A stretch of 64,000 bases of DNA from Nostoc sp. XA010. Lineage in GTDB: Bacteria > Cyanobacteriota > Cyanobacteriia > Cyanobacteriales > Nostocaceae. Each line of letters opens with the position of its first letter. Position 1 is the first letter of the stretch. Positions 9,243 to 18,390 of this stretch are shown piece by piece. Made by a program: the position numbers and the translations under genes. The notes under the pieces are model-generated. The model was not told the DNA's origin, did not search any database, and worked only from the letters and a program-made list of their open reading frames with translations. Location: contig NZ_JAIVFX010000019.1 of assembly GCF_020829625.1 (NCBI RefSeq), positions 1 through 64,000 of the forward strand, read 5' to 3'.

Positions 9243-9803
9243 ATGAGACAACAAGGGTATGGCGTGACAGTATGGTTCACTGGTCTAAGTGGTGCAGGTA
9301 AAACTACTATCTGCAAATTCGTGGAGAATGAACTGCGGATACAGGGATACAGAGTTGAAGTTCTAGATGGCGATGCGGTACGTCAAAACCTATGCAAAGG
9401 ATTGAGTTTCAGTAAAGAGGATCGAGAAGAGAATATTCGGCGCATTGGTTTTGTGGCTCATCTTCTTAGCAGAAATAATGTAATTGTATTGGTTTCGGCC
9501 ATTTCCCCATACCGTGAAATTCGGGAACAAGTGCGCCAAAGTATTCCATCTTTCATTGAAGTTTACGTCAATGCATCATTAGAAGTTTGTGAACAGCGAG
9601 ACGTAAAAGGGTTATATAAAAAAGCAAGATCCGGGGAGATTAAGCACTTCACTGGTATTGATGATCCTTATGAAATACCACTCCGTCCGGAAGTTGAATG
9701 CAAAACTAACCAAGAAAGTGTTACCCAAAGTGCAACTAAGGTCTTAAAAAAGCTGGAAGACTTGGGTTACATAGTTGCTAGTAATGAATTATTTATAAGT
9801 TAA
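9243..9803 (+). CDS. cysC: Adenylylsulfate (APS) kinase
   Basis: A 186-aa kinase that phosphorylates adenylylsulfate to PAPS in sulfate assimilation. The Walker A loop GLSGAGKTT lies at residues 14-22, the APS-binding block LDGDAVRQNL and DREENIRRIGF follows, and Ser88 in SAISPYREIR is the conserved phosphoacceptor serine of the family. ATG 9243 sits directly behind GGAGGTAAG, so it is preferred to GTG 9225. Length matches stand-alone CysC. The sulfonate-use genes further along are a separate source of sulfur. Confidence 0.93.
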   Translation: MRQQGYGVTVWFTGLSGAGKTTICKFVENELRIQGYRVEVLDGDAVRQNLCKGLSFSKEDREENIRRIGFVAHLLSRNNVIVLVSAISPYREIREQVRQSIPSFIEVYVNASLEVCEQRDVKGLYKKARSGEIKHFTGIDDPYEIPLRPEVECKTNQESVTQSATKVLKKLEDLGYIVASNELFIS

Positions 9804-9841
9804 AGAAAGTTTTTAATAAAAAAGAATTCAGAAGTCAGGAA

Positions 9842-9880
9842 TCAGAATTCAGAATTTAATTCTATATTTCTGAATTCTGA
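9842..9880. repeat. EcoRI-site-rich inverted repeat between cysC and the UbiB-like gene
   Basis: A 13-bp perfect inverted repeat (TCAGAATTCAGAA / TTCTGAATTCTGA) with a 13-nt AT-rich spacer, embedded in further GAATTC-containing direct repeats (about 9822-9900). It lies between convergent genes and could end transcription from both sides. Such GAATTCTGAATTC blocks are frequent in Nostoc intergenic DNA. Confidence 0.6.
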
Positions 9881-9919
9881 ATTCTAAATTCTGCATTCTT
9901 CTTCAACTCATAACTTTTA

Positions 9920-11908
9920 CTAAGATGCCAATAATTGCCGAATTAATCTGGCTACAGCCTTTTGCGTAAAGCGGTTGGCAATTTGTTGACCCAAACGCTG
10001 TACATCTGAATTTACCAATAACTGGGCAATTTTGGGCGCAAGTTCCATTGGATCAAAGCCTCGTGTTTCTCGGAGAATACCTAATATACGTTTGATATGC
10101 TCCAAGGTTTGTTGTTGCTCAATTGTCGCCGCCGGAGTTTCATTAACTGCTGTCAACCCAACGCGTTCCCGCAGCAAATAGGTGAAGTTATGCAAAACAT
10201 TTTTACCTAAAGCATCGAGTCCGTTAACAGATTCATCTACTAGCTTGTCACGAATAAAAGCACCGCGTTCAGATGCCAGAAATTCTATCCCTTGATTCAG
10301 CACTAAATTAAAGTCGTAGTCTTGACTATTACGCGCATTTTTTAACAAGTTTTCTAAGCGGTTCCAACGAAATCTGCCATCTTTAAAGAGCAAATCTTGC
10401 AATGATGCTCTTAATTGCGGTGCTGGATCGGTTAACAGGCGTTTAGAAACGTAGGGATAAGCTTCGCTGAGGACTTTAAAGTTGGGATCTATATATATTG
10501 CAATACCTTCTAGAGTAACCAGGGAGCGAATAATTAAGGCGTAGTAGGGCGGTACACGGAAAGGATACTCATACATCAAAGCCGATAGTTCATCAGTGAT
10601 GCTTTTAATATTAAGATCGGCAACACTGGCTCCTTCGGCATCAGCAAAGACTCTCGCAAAAGCTGGGATAATTGGTGTTAAATCGGTTTCTGGTGATAAG
10701 AAATCTAATTTAACGTAATCTTTTGCTAATCCTTCAAAATCGCGGTTGACGACGTGGACGATCGCTTCAATTAAACCATAACGCTGTGGTGGCTTAATCT
10801 CGCTCATCATCCCAAAGTCGAGGTAAGCTAACTTGCCATCGGTTGTTGCTAACAAATTACCAGGGTGGGGATCTGCATGGAAAAATCCATGTTCTAGCAG
10901 CTGGCGCAGGGAACACTGCACACCCACTTCAATTAGATAACGAGCATCTATACCTTGGGCGCTAATTTCTTCTGTCTGGGTTAATTTAGTACCGTTAATC
11001 CACTCCATCGTCAAGACGCGACGATTGGTATATTCCCAGTAAATTTTCGGTACATATACGTCTTTCATGTGACCGTATAACTCGAAAAATCGCTCCGCAT
11101 TTTCGCCTTCGTGGATGTAATCCATCTCTTCAAAAATGCGATCGCCTAATTCATCGAGAATCCCAACTAAATCACTTCTTACCCGTTTGACCCTTTTCTG
11201 CACCCAAGTGGCGAGGTTACGCAAAATATACAAGTCAATAGTAATCCCCTCTCTTAAGTCGGGGCGTTGAACTTTAACAGCAACTTCTTCACCAGTTTTT
11301 AGCTTACCTTTATACACTTGCCCCAATGAAGCCGCAGCAATTGGATGGGCCGAGAGTTCGGCGTAAACCTCTTCTGGAGGTGCGCCTAATTCTTCTTTAA
11401 TAAACTGGTAAGCAATTTCGTTAGGAAAAGGCGGTAATTGGTCTTGTAGTTTAGTTAATTCTTCTAAATATGCGGGAGGAACCAGATCCGGTCTAGTAGA
11501 TAAAGCTTGTCCAATTTTGATGTAAGCAGGCCCTAATTTGGTCAGCAATACTCGTAGCTGAGTGGCTCGGCGGCGATCATTTTTGACGACAATTCCCCGT
11601 TTACTATCCGACCACAACCCAAAAGCAAACGATAGAGCCGGCCCCAACACGGCGAAAATCCGCCGTATAACTTGCACTTTTCTCTTTTGGTAATGCGCCG
11701 CTATGACCACAGGATCGTAAAGCGTCTCAGGTTGGGCTGTTGTCCTCAACTGTTGGGCTGCTAAGAGTCTTGGCGAGCGCACAACTAAGCTAGGTGTACC
11801 ATCTTCTGGCACTATATCAATAACGTCCAGTTCGCCTCGGCTATTTGTGCCGTTGCTACTGTCCTCCTGAATCGGTCGGGAACTAGGGGGAAGTGTCTTA
11901 ACAATCAT
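9920..11908 (-). CDS. ABC1/AarF/UbiB-family atypical protein kinase
   Basis: A 662-aa atypical kinase-like protein. The family-defining KxGQ block is KIGQALSTRPDLVPP, the alanine-rich nucleotide loop is AAASLGQVYKGKL, the catalytic-loop equivalent is FFHADPHPGNLL and the metal-binding DFG equivalent is YLDFGMM. UbiB/ABC1K proteins support quinone or prenyl-lipid metabolism; cyanobacteria carry several. The C-terminal 150 residues resemble the extension of plastid-type ABC1K proteins. The start is ATG 11908. It is divergent from recN across a repeat-filled spacer. Confidence 0.88.
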   Translation of the reverse strand: MIVKTLPPSSRPIQEDSSNGTNSRGELDVIDIVPEDGTPSLVVRSPRLLAAQQLRTTAQPETLYDPVVIAAHYQKRKVQVIRRIFAVLGPALSFAFGLWSDSKRGIVVKNDRRRATQLRVLLTKLGPAYIKIGQALSTRPDLVPPAYLEELTKLQDQLPPFPNEIAYQFIKEELGAPPEEVYAELSAHPIAAASLGQVYKGKLKTGEEVAVKVQRPDLREGITIDLYILRNLATWVQKRVKRVRSDLVGILDELGDRIFEEMDYIHEGENAERFFELYGHMKDVYVPKIYWEYTNRRVLTMEWINGTKLTQTEEISAQGIDARYLIEVGVQCSLRQLLEHGFFHADPHPGNLLATTDGKLAYLDFGMMSEIKPPQRYGLIEAIVHVVNRDFEGLAKDYVKLDFLSPETDLTPIIPAFARVFADAEGASVADLNIKSITDELSALMYEYPFRVPPYYALIIRSLVTLEGIAIYIDPNFKVLSEAYPYVSKRLLTDPAPQLRASLQDLLFKDGRFRWNRLENLLKNARNSQDYDFNLVLNQGIEFLASERGAFIRDKLVDESVNGLDALGKNVLHNFTYLLRERVGLTAVNETPAATIEQQQTLEHIKRILGILRETRGFDPMELAPKIAQLLVNSDVQRLGQQIANRFTQKAVARLIRQLLAS

Positions 11909-11966
11909 GAAGAATGGCCACCAGTCAGAACGATCACATTAAGTATTGTAACAATACGTTTAGAAA

Positions 11967-12079
11967 TTGGGTACTGGGGATTAGGGACTGGGGATTAGAT
12001 TATATATAGAGGATTAAGGCTCAACTAATTTTTTCTAGTACCCAGTACCCAATCCCCAATCCCCAATCCCCAATCCCCA
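11967..12079. repeat. Inverted repeat with heptamer array (AATCCCC) in the ubiB-like/recN spacer
   Basis: TTGGGTACTGGG at 11967-11978 is the exact reverse complement of CCCAGTACCCAA at 12041-12052. The right arm runs into four AATCCCC heptamers (12051-12078), and the left arm is followed by two GGGGATTAG-like units. The whole block can fold back on itself. It lies in the divergent promoter region of two genes. Confidence 0.7.
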
Positions 12080-12208
12080 GTAGTCTGTTACACTTAAACG
12101 GGCATACTAGTTCAATAGTATTAGGTATTGCTAGTTGCTCAAAGATGAGACTTATTATCCTGTAAGTTGGAAGTATCCGGCATCTGCCCTCATGGAGAAT
12201 TTGGCTTG

Positions 12209-14008
12209 ATGTTGCTTTGCCTGCGAATTGAAAACTTTGCCCTAATTGACCAACTGGAATTGGAATTTGGCGCGGGACTAAATGTGTTAACAGGTGAAAC
12301 CGGCGCTGGAAAATCGATTATCTTGGATGCCATTGATGCCGCTTTGGGCGGTAAAGTCTCTAGTCGAGTCATTCGCACGGGGACAAGTCGGGCAATGGTA
12401 GAAGCGACTTTCACCTCAAACGCCCCCCTAGCCGCTTGGTTAACCGAACAAGAAATAGATTTGCTTGATGAAAATTCCGTAGTCATTAGCCGAGAAATCA
12501 CAGCCACTGCTAGTAATATCCGCAGTCGATCGCGGGTGAATGGCGTGTTGGTGAATCGGCAGATTATGGGAGGAATGCGCGATCGCTTGGTGGAAATCAC
12601 AGCCCAAGGTCAAACTGTACAAGTGGGACAATCTGCCCAAGTCCGCGACTGGTTGGATTTATATGGGGGTGACTCTCTGATGCAGCAGCGTCATAAAGTC
12701 GCCACGAGTTTCAGTGTTTACCAACAGGCGCATTTAGCACTAGAAAAACGCCGGACATCAGAACGAGAACGGTTGCAACAACTCGACTTGCTCACTTATC
12801 AAGTGCAAGAATTGGGAACAGCCAACCTCAGCGAACCTGATGAATTGGAACATTTGGGACAAGAACGGGAACGCCTAAATCATGTCGTCGATTTGCAACA
12901 AATGAGTTACAAAGTCTATCAGGCTTTGTATCAAAACGATAATGAAACTCCCGCCGCAGGTGATTTATTGGGAGACAGTGAGGCGATATTAAATGACATG
13001 GTGGAATATGATACGCAACTGCAACCCCTATTAGAATTGGTGCGGGACGCGCAAGCTGCGGTAATGGAAGTGGGAAGGCAGATTAATGCTTATGGCGATG
13101 GCTTGGAAGCAGATCCGCACCGATTGGAAGAGGTAGAAGAAAGAGTTCAGGAATTAAAGCAAATTTGCCGCAAGTATGGGCCGACACTTACAGAAGCGAT
13201 CGCTTATTACGAACGTATCCAAGGGGAATTAGCCCAACTTAATGACAGCGAACAATCTATCGAAAAGTTGGAACAGCAAGAAAAGGTGTGTTTTGAGAAA
13301 CTCACCCAAGCAAGTAATCAGTTAACTCAACTACGGAGTAAGGCCGCTGCTAATTTAGAGTCACGTTTGATAGCTGAACTCAAGCCCCTAGCGATGGAAA
13401 AGGTGAAATTTTTGGTTGAGATAGTGCCTGCTCCTCCAACTGCTATGGGAGCAGATAAAATTACCTTTATGTTTAGTTCCAACCCTGGAGAACCACTGCA
13501 ACCTTTAACAGAAGTTGCCTCTGGCGGGGAAATGAGCCGCTTTTTACTGGCGCTGAAAGCTTGTTTTTCTCAGGTTGATGTGACTGGGACAATGGTTTTT
13601 GATGAAATTGATGTCGGGGTTTCGGGAAGAGTCGCCCAAGCGATCGCTGAAAAATTGCACCAGCTAAGTCAACGCAACCAAGTATTATGTGTTACCCACC
13701 AGCCTTTAGTTGCAGCAATGGCCGATCGCCATTTCCGGGTAGATAAGCAAACTATCAATCAAGGCAAAGGTAAAAAAGCCAACAATGACAACGCCGAACA
13801 GCGTACCGTTGTCAGAGTTACTACCTTGGAGAATTTAAATACTCGCCGGGAAGAACTAGCACAGTTAGCTGGTGGTAAATCTGCAAGTGACGCGATCGCT
13901 TTTGCCGAATCTCTGTTATTACAAGCTGCTAACCATCGTCGTTTAAGTCCCCAGCAAGACAGGCAGAACGTTTTGAGTCGGGGTCTAAATCCCCCTCACA
14001 AAACGTAA
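12209..14008 (+). CDS. recN: DNA repair protein RecN
   Basis: A 599-aa SMC-like ATPase for double-strand break repair. It shows Walker A (LTGETGAGKS, residues 27-36), two long coiled-coil arms with an Asp/Glu-rich middle, the ABC signature VASGGEMSRF, Walker B (MVFDEIDVGVSGR) and the H-loop VTHQPLVAAMADRHF. ATG 12209 begins the canonical RecN start MLLCLRIENFALID; the frame opens upstream at TTG 12167 but that stretch is not RecN-like. The last dozen residues are encoded by a palindromic repeat (13968-14006) and look like a repeat-derived tail. Confidence 0.93.
   Translation: MLLCLRIENFALIDQLELEFGAGLNVLTGETGAGKSIILDAIDAALGGKVSSRVIRTGTSRAMVEATFTSNAPLAAWLTEQEIDLLDENSVVISREITATASNIRSRSRVNGVLVNRQIMGGMRDRLVEITAQGQTVQVGQSAQVRDWLDLYGGDSLMQQRHKVATSFSVYQQAHLALEKRRTSERERLQQLDLLTYQVQELGTANLSEPDELEHLGQERERLNHVVDLQQMSYKVYQALYQNDNETPAAGDLLGDSEAILNDMVEYDTQLQPLLELVRDAQAAVMEVGRQINAYGDGLEADPHRLEEVEERVQELKQICRKYGPTLTEAIAYYERIQGELAQLNDSEQSIEKLEQQEKVCFEKLTQASNQLTQLRSKAAANLESRLIAELKPLAMEKVKFLVEIVPAPPTAMGADKITFMFSSNPGEPLQPLTEVASGGEMSRFLLALKACFSQVDVTGTMVFDEIDVGVSGRVAQAIAEKLHQLSQRNQVLCVTHQPLVAAMADRHFRVDKQTINQGKGKKANNDNAEQRTVVRVTTLENLNTRREELAQLAGGKSASDAIAFAESLLLQAANHRRLSPQQDRQNVLSRGLNPPHKT
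13968..14006. repeat. Palindromic repeat containing the recN stop region
   Basis: ACGTTTTG (13968-13975) pairs with CAAAACGT (13999-14006), with an inner CGGGG / CCCC pairing. The right arm ends on the first base of the recN TAA codon. The repeat therefore encodes the RecN C-terminal tail and probably also forms a 3' hairpin on the mRNA. Confidence 0.65.
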
Positions 14009-14027
14009 TTGCGAATTGCGAATTGGT

Positions 14028-15293
14028 TTAATACTCCTGCAAAGCCCCTAACTTCCGAATTCCCGGCCAAATCATTGCTGTAGCAATCACTACTACAATA
14101 GTGCCAATTCCACCACCCACAACGGAAATCACTGGGCCAAATAAAGCAGCAGTCAAGCCGGACTCAAAGCCCCCTAATTCATTCGAGGCACTAATAAACA
14201 CGCTATTAATAGCAGCAACCCGACCACGCAAATGATCTGGTGTTCTGATTTGAACTAATGTATGGCGAATCACAACACTAATACTATCTAATGCGCCACC
14301 AAGGATCAGCATCAACATAGACAGCCAAAAGGAACGAGAAAGCCCAAAGATAATTGTGACAACCCCAAAGCCAACCACTGACCACAATAAGGCTGGGCCT
14401 GCTTTGCGTAACGGTGGTAAATACGCCAGGGTGATAGCCATAGTCAAAGCACCGATGGAATGGGCTGCTTGTAGATATCCCAATTCCACTGGCCCCACAT
14501 GTAAAATATCTTTGGCAAAGATCGGGAGGAGCGCGATCGCACCACCCAACAATACAGCAAACATATCCAATGTAATCGCTGCTAAAATCAACTGATTCTG
14601 CCAAACAAACTTAGCACCGGCTGCAAGTGCTTTGAATGAGATTGGCTCGGTTGAGCGAATACTTTTTTGCTCTTTGATCGACAGCGTTAAAATAAAACAC
14701 AGTAAAGCAGCGATCGCTGCTAATACATAAACTCCTGTAGCACTTCCTAATAGCGCAATCCCAAATCCTCCGAAGGCTGGGCCGATAACTGCGGCTAACT
14801 GAAAGCTACTACTATTCCAGGTGGCTGCATTCGTAAAAGCACTAACAGGTATCAACTGCCACATTAGAGCATCACTGGCAGGTTTGAGGAATGCTCTAGC
14901 GACACCTGTAAATACTAAGCAGGCGTAAATTAGAAAGATTGCACCCTGAGTATAGGAAAGTACTGCTAAAGCTAGGGAGCAGAGAGCTAGCAGCATTACC
15001 GAGAGTAACATGGTCACTTTGCGATCGCGACGATCGGCTACATCTCCGGCAATTAAGGTGAGAATAATCATTGGTAGGACTTGCGCCAGTCCTACACCAC
15101 CTAAAGCGATCGCTGAGTTAGTCCGCTCATAGAGTTCCCAGCCAATTGCTACAGTTTGCATTTGCGACCCCACGAACAGCACCACGCGTCCAATGGTAAA
15201 TAGCCGATAGTCTCGAAACTTAAAGGCTGCAAAGGGATCGTGTTGTGCAACCTCAAAGTTATGGGGCTTTGAGTTCTGTTTTCTCGAAGACAT
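14028..15293 (-). CDS. MFS exporter (EntS-like / MFS_3 type)
   Basis: A 421-aa major facilitator with about twelve membrane spans. The N-terminal stretch FAAFKFRDYRLFTIGRVV and the loop GDVADRRDRKVTML between spans 2 and 3 are typical of the drug/siderophore efflux group that includes enterobactin exporter EntS. It overlaps the preceding MarR gene by 35 bases, so the two are co-translated. It is last in a four-gene minus-strand operon with an ABC exporter. The transported compound is unknown. Confidence 0.82.
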   Translation of the reverse strand: MSSRKQNSKPHNFEVAQHDPFAAFKFRDYRLFTIGRVVLFVGSQMQTVAIGWELYERTNSAIALGGVGLAQVLPMIILTLIAGDVADRRDRKVTMLLSVMLLALCSLALAVLSYTQGAIFLIYACLVFTGVARAFLKPASDALMWQLIPVSAFTNAATWNSSSFQLAAVIGPAFGGFGIALLGSATGVYVLAAIAALLCFILTLSIKEQKSIRSTEPISFKALAAGAKFVWQNQLILAAITLDMFAVLLGGAIALLPIFAKDILHVGPVELGYLQAAHSIGALTMAITLAYLPPLRKAGPALLWSVVGFGVVTIIFGLSRSFWLSMLMLILGGALDSISVVIRHTLVQIRTPDHLRGRVAAINSVFISASNELGGFESGLTAALFGPVISVVGGGIGTIVVVIATAMIWPGIRKLGALQEY

Positions 15294-15732
15294 TTTTTAG
15301 TAGAGTTAAGCCTTCTTCAATGTTGGAAATTTGGTCTTCTGAAAGATCTTTCAGCAAGTCAGTAATATGAGCGCGAGTTTGATCTTGGGATTGCTTGAGA
15401 TGGTGTTTTCCATCTTCAGTTAAATTGAGCAGCACCCGCCGCCGCTCTTGAGGATGAGCAATCCGTTTCACGAAGTCGCGTTGTACCAAGCGTTCTATGG
15501 TTGCTGATGCCGTGGCAGAGGTGACACCTAAATGCTCTGCTAAGTCAGATAATGAAGCACCAGGATTACGGTTGATAAATGCTAGCGATCGCAACTGAGG
15601 TATAGATAAAAAAGCGGCACTATGGGCACGCATATCCGCTCGGATAAACTGCATCACTAATGGAACTGTCTCCATTACTCTAGCGGCACATTCTTCGGAA
15701 GTTGCACCTTGATTAGGTTTATCCAAGGTCAT
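15259..15732 (-). CDS. MarR-family transcriptional regulator
   Basis: A 157-aa winged-helix repressor. The DNA-binding part reads LADFLGV-like as LSDLAEHLGVTSATASATIERL (helix-turn-helix) followed by the wing AHPQERRRVLLNLTEDG. MarR proteins usually repress drug-efflux operons and release on ligand binding. Its position between an ABC exporter and an MFS pump, overlapping the latter by 35 bases, suggests it controls its own operon. The binding site is expected upstream of 17414; no operator was identified by eye. Confidence 0.88.
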   Translation of the reverse strand: MTLDKPNQGATSEECAARVMETVPLVMQFIRADMRAHSAAFLSIPQLRSLAFINRNPGASLSDLAEHLGVTSATASATIERLVQRDFVKRIAHPQERRRVLLNLTEDGKHHLKQSQDQTRAHITDLLKDLSEDQISNIEEGLTLLKNVFEKTELKAP

Positions 15733-15751
15733 GGGCTTGTTGTTCTCCTAG

Positions 15752-16606
15752 TTACATGGCCACCCGTGGATAAAGTTTTCCACCAAGAATGGCCAAAATG
15801 ATTAATGTGAATAAGAGAATTGTACAATCCAGACCAAAGCCATAGATGCTAGTGCCGTTTAACAGCATGGTGCTACGTAAGCCGTCAACCTCATAAGTCA
15901 AGGGATTTAAATGGGAAATGAACTTTAACCAGTTGGGCATCAACGAGATGGGATATATGGCATTGCTAGCAAAAAATAACGGCATGGTTAACAATTGTCC
16001 AATACCCGTCATCCTTTCTCGGCTTTTCACCAAACAGCCAATAATTAATGAGAAAATACAAAAGGAACCTGCCCCCAGCATGACCAGCAGTAGTACTTGG
16101 AGAATAGCTAAGGGATGAAGATTTAGTTTGACACCTAATAAAAATGACAATCCGTAAATGAATATTACCTGAGATAAGCACCGTACCCCACATGCTAAAC
16201 CTTTGCCCAACACCATCGCTACACGGGGTGTAGGACTAGCTAGAAATTTATGTACGATGCCTAAATCTCGCTCCCAGATTAGCGTCATCCCACCACTAAA
16301 AATTGCCACAAACAAAATACTCTGAGCCAAGATGCCAGCAGAAATGAAGTCCAAATAGGGTAAGTTTCCTGTTGGAATCGCGCGAGTGCGGGAGAAAACT
16401 TGCCCAAAGATTAGGAGCCATAAAGCTGGTTGTACAGCTCGAACTATTAAATCAGTGGGATCGTGGCGGAGTTTCCGTATTTCCAATTCTGCGATCGCCA
16501 GGGTTTTCGTAACTAGCTCTTTAATTGCAGAGATCAAATTTACTCGGACAGTGGGTGGTGATTTAACCCAACCGTTGAGCAGTACGTCTGGTTCTTGCTG
16601 TGTCAC
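15752..16606 (-). CDS. ABC-2 type transporter permease (DrrB-like)
   Basis: A 284-aa membrane protein with six predicted spans, starting with a cytoplasmic N-terminus and the conserved ABC-2 region LIWERDLGIVHKFLASPTPR after the second span. It resembles daunorubicin-resistance-type DrrB permeases. It overlaps the ATPase gene by 44 bases (16563-16606), so the pair forms one exporter. It is followed by the MarR gene after 19 bases. The substrate is unknown; resistance to a toxic or self-made compound is the usual role. Confidence 0.88.
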   Translation of the reverse strand: MTQQEPDVLLNGWVKSPPTVRVNLISAIKELVTKTLAIAELEIRKLRHDPTDLIVRAVQPALWLLIFGQVFSRTRAIPTGNLPYLDFISAGILAQSILFVAIFSGGMTLIWERDLGIVHKFLASPTPRVAMVLGKGLACGVRCLSQVIFIYGLSFLLGVKLNLHPLAILQVLLLVMLGAGSFCIFSLIIGCLVKSRERMTGIGQLLTMPLFFASNAIYPISLMPNWLKFISHLNPLTYEVDGLRSTMLLNGTSIYGFGLDCTILLFTLIILAILGGKLYPRVAM

Positions 16607-17414
16607 GGTAGTTGACTCCTGATGTTAACTGGTCGCCTGTATAGTGAATAAAGACATCATCCAAACTTGCATTCGGGTTATCTAAAGAAGCTTTTAAGTC
16701 GCTTGGTGTACCTGTTGTAACAACTTCACCTTGCTGCATAATCGCTACTCGGTTACATAAGCTATCCGCTTCTTCTAAAAAGTGGGTTGTTAAAAATATA
16801 GTTGTGCCGTAATCAGCACAGAGTTGTAGTACAAGCTGCCATACTTGAGTTCGAGCGATGGGATCTAATCCAACAGTCGGCTCATCAAGAAACAGAATTT
16901 GGGGTTGATGTAGAACTGATATGCCGATTTCCAGCTTGCGGATCATCCCACCAGAGTAGTTTCGTACCAAGCGTTTCGCCGCATCTTGCAAACTCATGTA
17001 TTCTAGAATTTCATAGATGCGGCGATCGCGTCCTTTGGCAGGTATTCCATACAGCTTGGCGAAGATTAAGAGATTTTCGTAACCCGTGAGACTACCATCA
17101 GCAGAGAGTGCCTGGGGTACATAGCCGATAGCCCGTCTTACAGAATTAGATTCACGAGTCACATCATAGCCAGCTAAGGTTGCTTTCCCTGCACTGATAG
17201 GCAGTAAGGTTGTCAACATCTTAAGAACTGTACTTTTCCCTGCGCCATTGGGGCCAAGCAGTCCAAAAACTTCGCCCTGTTGCACAGATATGCTCAGGTT
17301 ATTAACTGCCGTGAACTTACCAAAACGGCGTGTTAGTCCCTGAGTTTCCAAAATCAACGGTTTTGGTTCTTCTTGAGGTTGCGATCGATTTATTTTTCCC
17401 GTCAGTATTGTCAC
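16563..17414 (-). CDS. ABC transporter ATP-binding protein (DrrA-like)
   Basis: A 283-aa ATPase. Walker A is GPNGAGKST, the signature is YSGGMIRKLEIG, Walker B is ILFLDEPTVGLDP and the H-loop is LTTHFLEEAD. The C-terminal extension after residue 230 is short, as in DrrA-type exporters. It is first in the operon ATPase > permease > MarR > MFS. The start is ATG 17414; the promoter should lie in 17415-17530. Confidence 0.92.
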   Translation of the reverse strand: MTILTGKINRSQPQEEPKPLILETQGLTRRFGKFTAVNNLSISVQQGEVFGLLGPNGAGKSTVLKMLTTLLPISAGKATLAGYDVTRESNSVRRAIGYVPQALSADGSLTGYENLLIFAKLYGIPAKGRDRRIYEILEYMSLQDAAKRLVRNYSGGMIRKLEIGISVLHQPQILFLDEPTVGLDPIARTQVWQLVLQLCADYGTTIFLTTHFLEEADSLCNRVAIMQQGEVVTTGTPSDLKASLDNPNASLDDVFIHYTGDQLTSGVNYRDTARTRRTAQRLG

Positions 17415-17530
17415 AAGTTTGATGCACTTCTATTAATTAGCAAATCTAACTATTAGCTTCTCAATAGATTTACTAGAAGTCAATAGACTTCTGACGGAAA
17501 TTTGAATCAGAGTAAAAAGAAACTCAGTAG

Positions 17531-17571
17531 AGTGGCGGCGAGGTTATTGATGGGCAAAGTATCACTGACAA
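17531..17571 (-). pseudogene. Duplicated 5' scrap of the PIN-domain toxin gene
   Basis: These 41 bases match 18101-18141, the start of the PIN gene, at 37 of 41 positions. Read on the minus strand they encode VSDTLPINNLAA, the same first strand of a PIN domain as VSDTSPINNLAA. Nothing toxin-like follows. It is a leftover of a second copy or of a tandem duplication. Confidence 0.7.
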
Positions 17572-17659
17572 ATTAACCGCAAACACTTGCTAGGATGGTT
17601 AATAGGTGAAAAATTTTCAGAATGCCTACTGCTGCTGAGTTAGAAAGTCTATGCTGCAT

Positions 17660-18148
17660 TTAATTTTCATCAACAAGCTGCAAAACCCTCTTGTATAAAG
17701 GTTCCGCCACCCAAAATCCTGCTTGGTTAATCAGTGCATCTAACAAAGGTTTCACAGCAGAAATCAGCTTTTGACTTTTAGCTTCAACCAAAATCCCTAA
17801 AATCCCTGTGTAACCAAGATTTAGCCTAGCTGCAACCATGCGACCACGACGTTCATCAATCAAAACTTGATCTGCTTTCATTTCCAGCGCTAGAGCAATC
17901 GCTTCAGCTTCACCAATATCCAGTTCATTGCTGAGTGCTTCAACCAATGTTCGATCTTGAACTGGACGAGTTTGAATCCAGATAAAAGTTTGGACTTCAA
18001 TTGCACCTGCAACTGGAAAGTTGGGATCAGTCAGTTCTCGGTAGACAGCTTCAGGAATTAGGACTGTTCCATAAAGCTGTTGTAGTAAATGAAGATGGTT
18101 AATGGCGGCGAGGTTATTAATGGGTGAAGTATCACTGACAATGATCAC
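17660..18148 (-). CDS. PIN-like toxin candidate (DUF3368)
   Basis: A 162-aa protein of the PIN-like DUF3368 group, putative RNases. The first acidic residue is in IIVSDTSPINNL, a second cluster is ELDIGEAEAIALAL and a third is ADQVLIDERRGRMVA, the usual spacing of the PIN metal site. It overlaps the upstream UPF0175 gene by 4 bases, so the two form a toxin-antitoxin-like pair. RNase activity is a family expectation, not shown here. Its first codons also occur as a diverged duplicate at 17531-17571. Confidence 0.8.
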   Translation of the reverse strand: MIIVSDTSPINNLAAINHLHLLQQLYGTVLIPEAVYRELTDPNFPVAGAIEVQTFIWIQTRPVQDRTLVEALSNELDIGEAEAIALALEMKADQVLIDERRGRMVAARLNLGYTGILGILVEAKSQKLISAVKPLLDALINQAGFWVAEPLYKRVLQLVDEN

Positions 18149-18390
18149 AGTCTACCCATCGCCCGCAAGTTTTCTATATCTTGGTCAAAATCCTCGACCC
18201 CATAATGCACTGAAATTTGACGACTTGCGAGTAGATGCTGAAATGCTATACGGTTTATCCCTGCAAACCTACTGGCTTGAGCAAGGGTTAACTTTTCTTT
18301 TTGAAAAAGCATCACCGCAATTTCCTGCTTCATTTCGGCTTCAGTCATCCGAGTTGCAGTTAATATTTCATTAGGAATGACGATGCTCAT
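18145..18390 (-). CDS. UPF0175-family antitoxin candidate
   Basis: An 81-aa helix-turn-helix-like protein. The block MKQEIAVMLFQKEKLTLAQA followed by SRFAGINRIAFQHLL is typical of UPF0175, which is usually encoded just before DUF3368 PIN proteins. ATG 18390 (MSIVIPNEIL) is preferred; the frame opens at 18468 but the extra residues are not family-like. It overlaps the toxin start by 4 bases (translational coupling). Confidence 0.8.
   Translation of the reverse strand: MSIVIPNEILTATRMTEAEMKQEIAVMLFQKEKLTLAQASRFAGINRIAFQHLLASRQISVHYGVEDFDQDIENLRAMGRL

Noticed and set aside
12190..12640. Minus-strand ORFs inside recN
   Set aside because: Shadows of the recN coding frame; low-complexity Ser/Ile/Arg translations.
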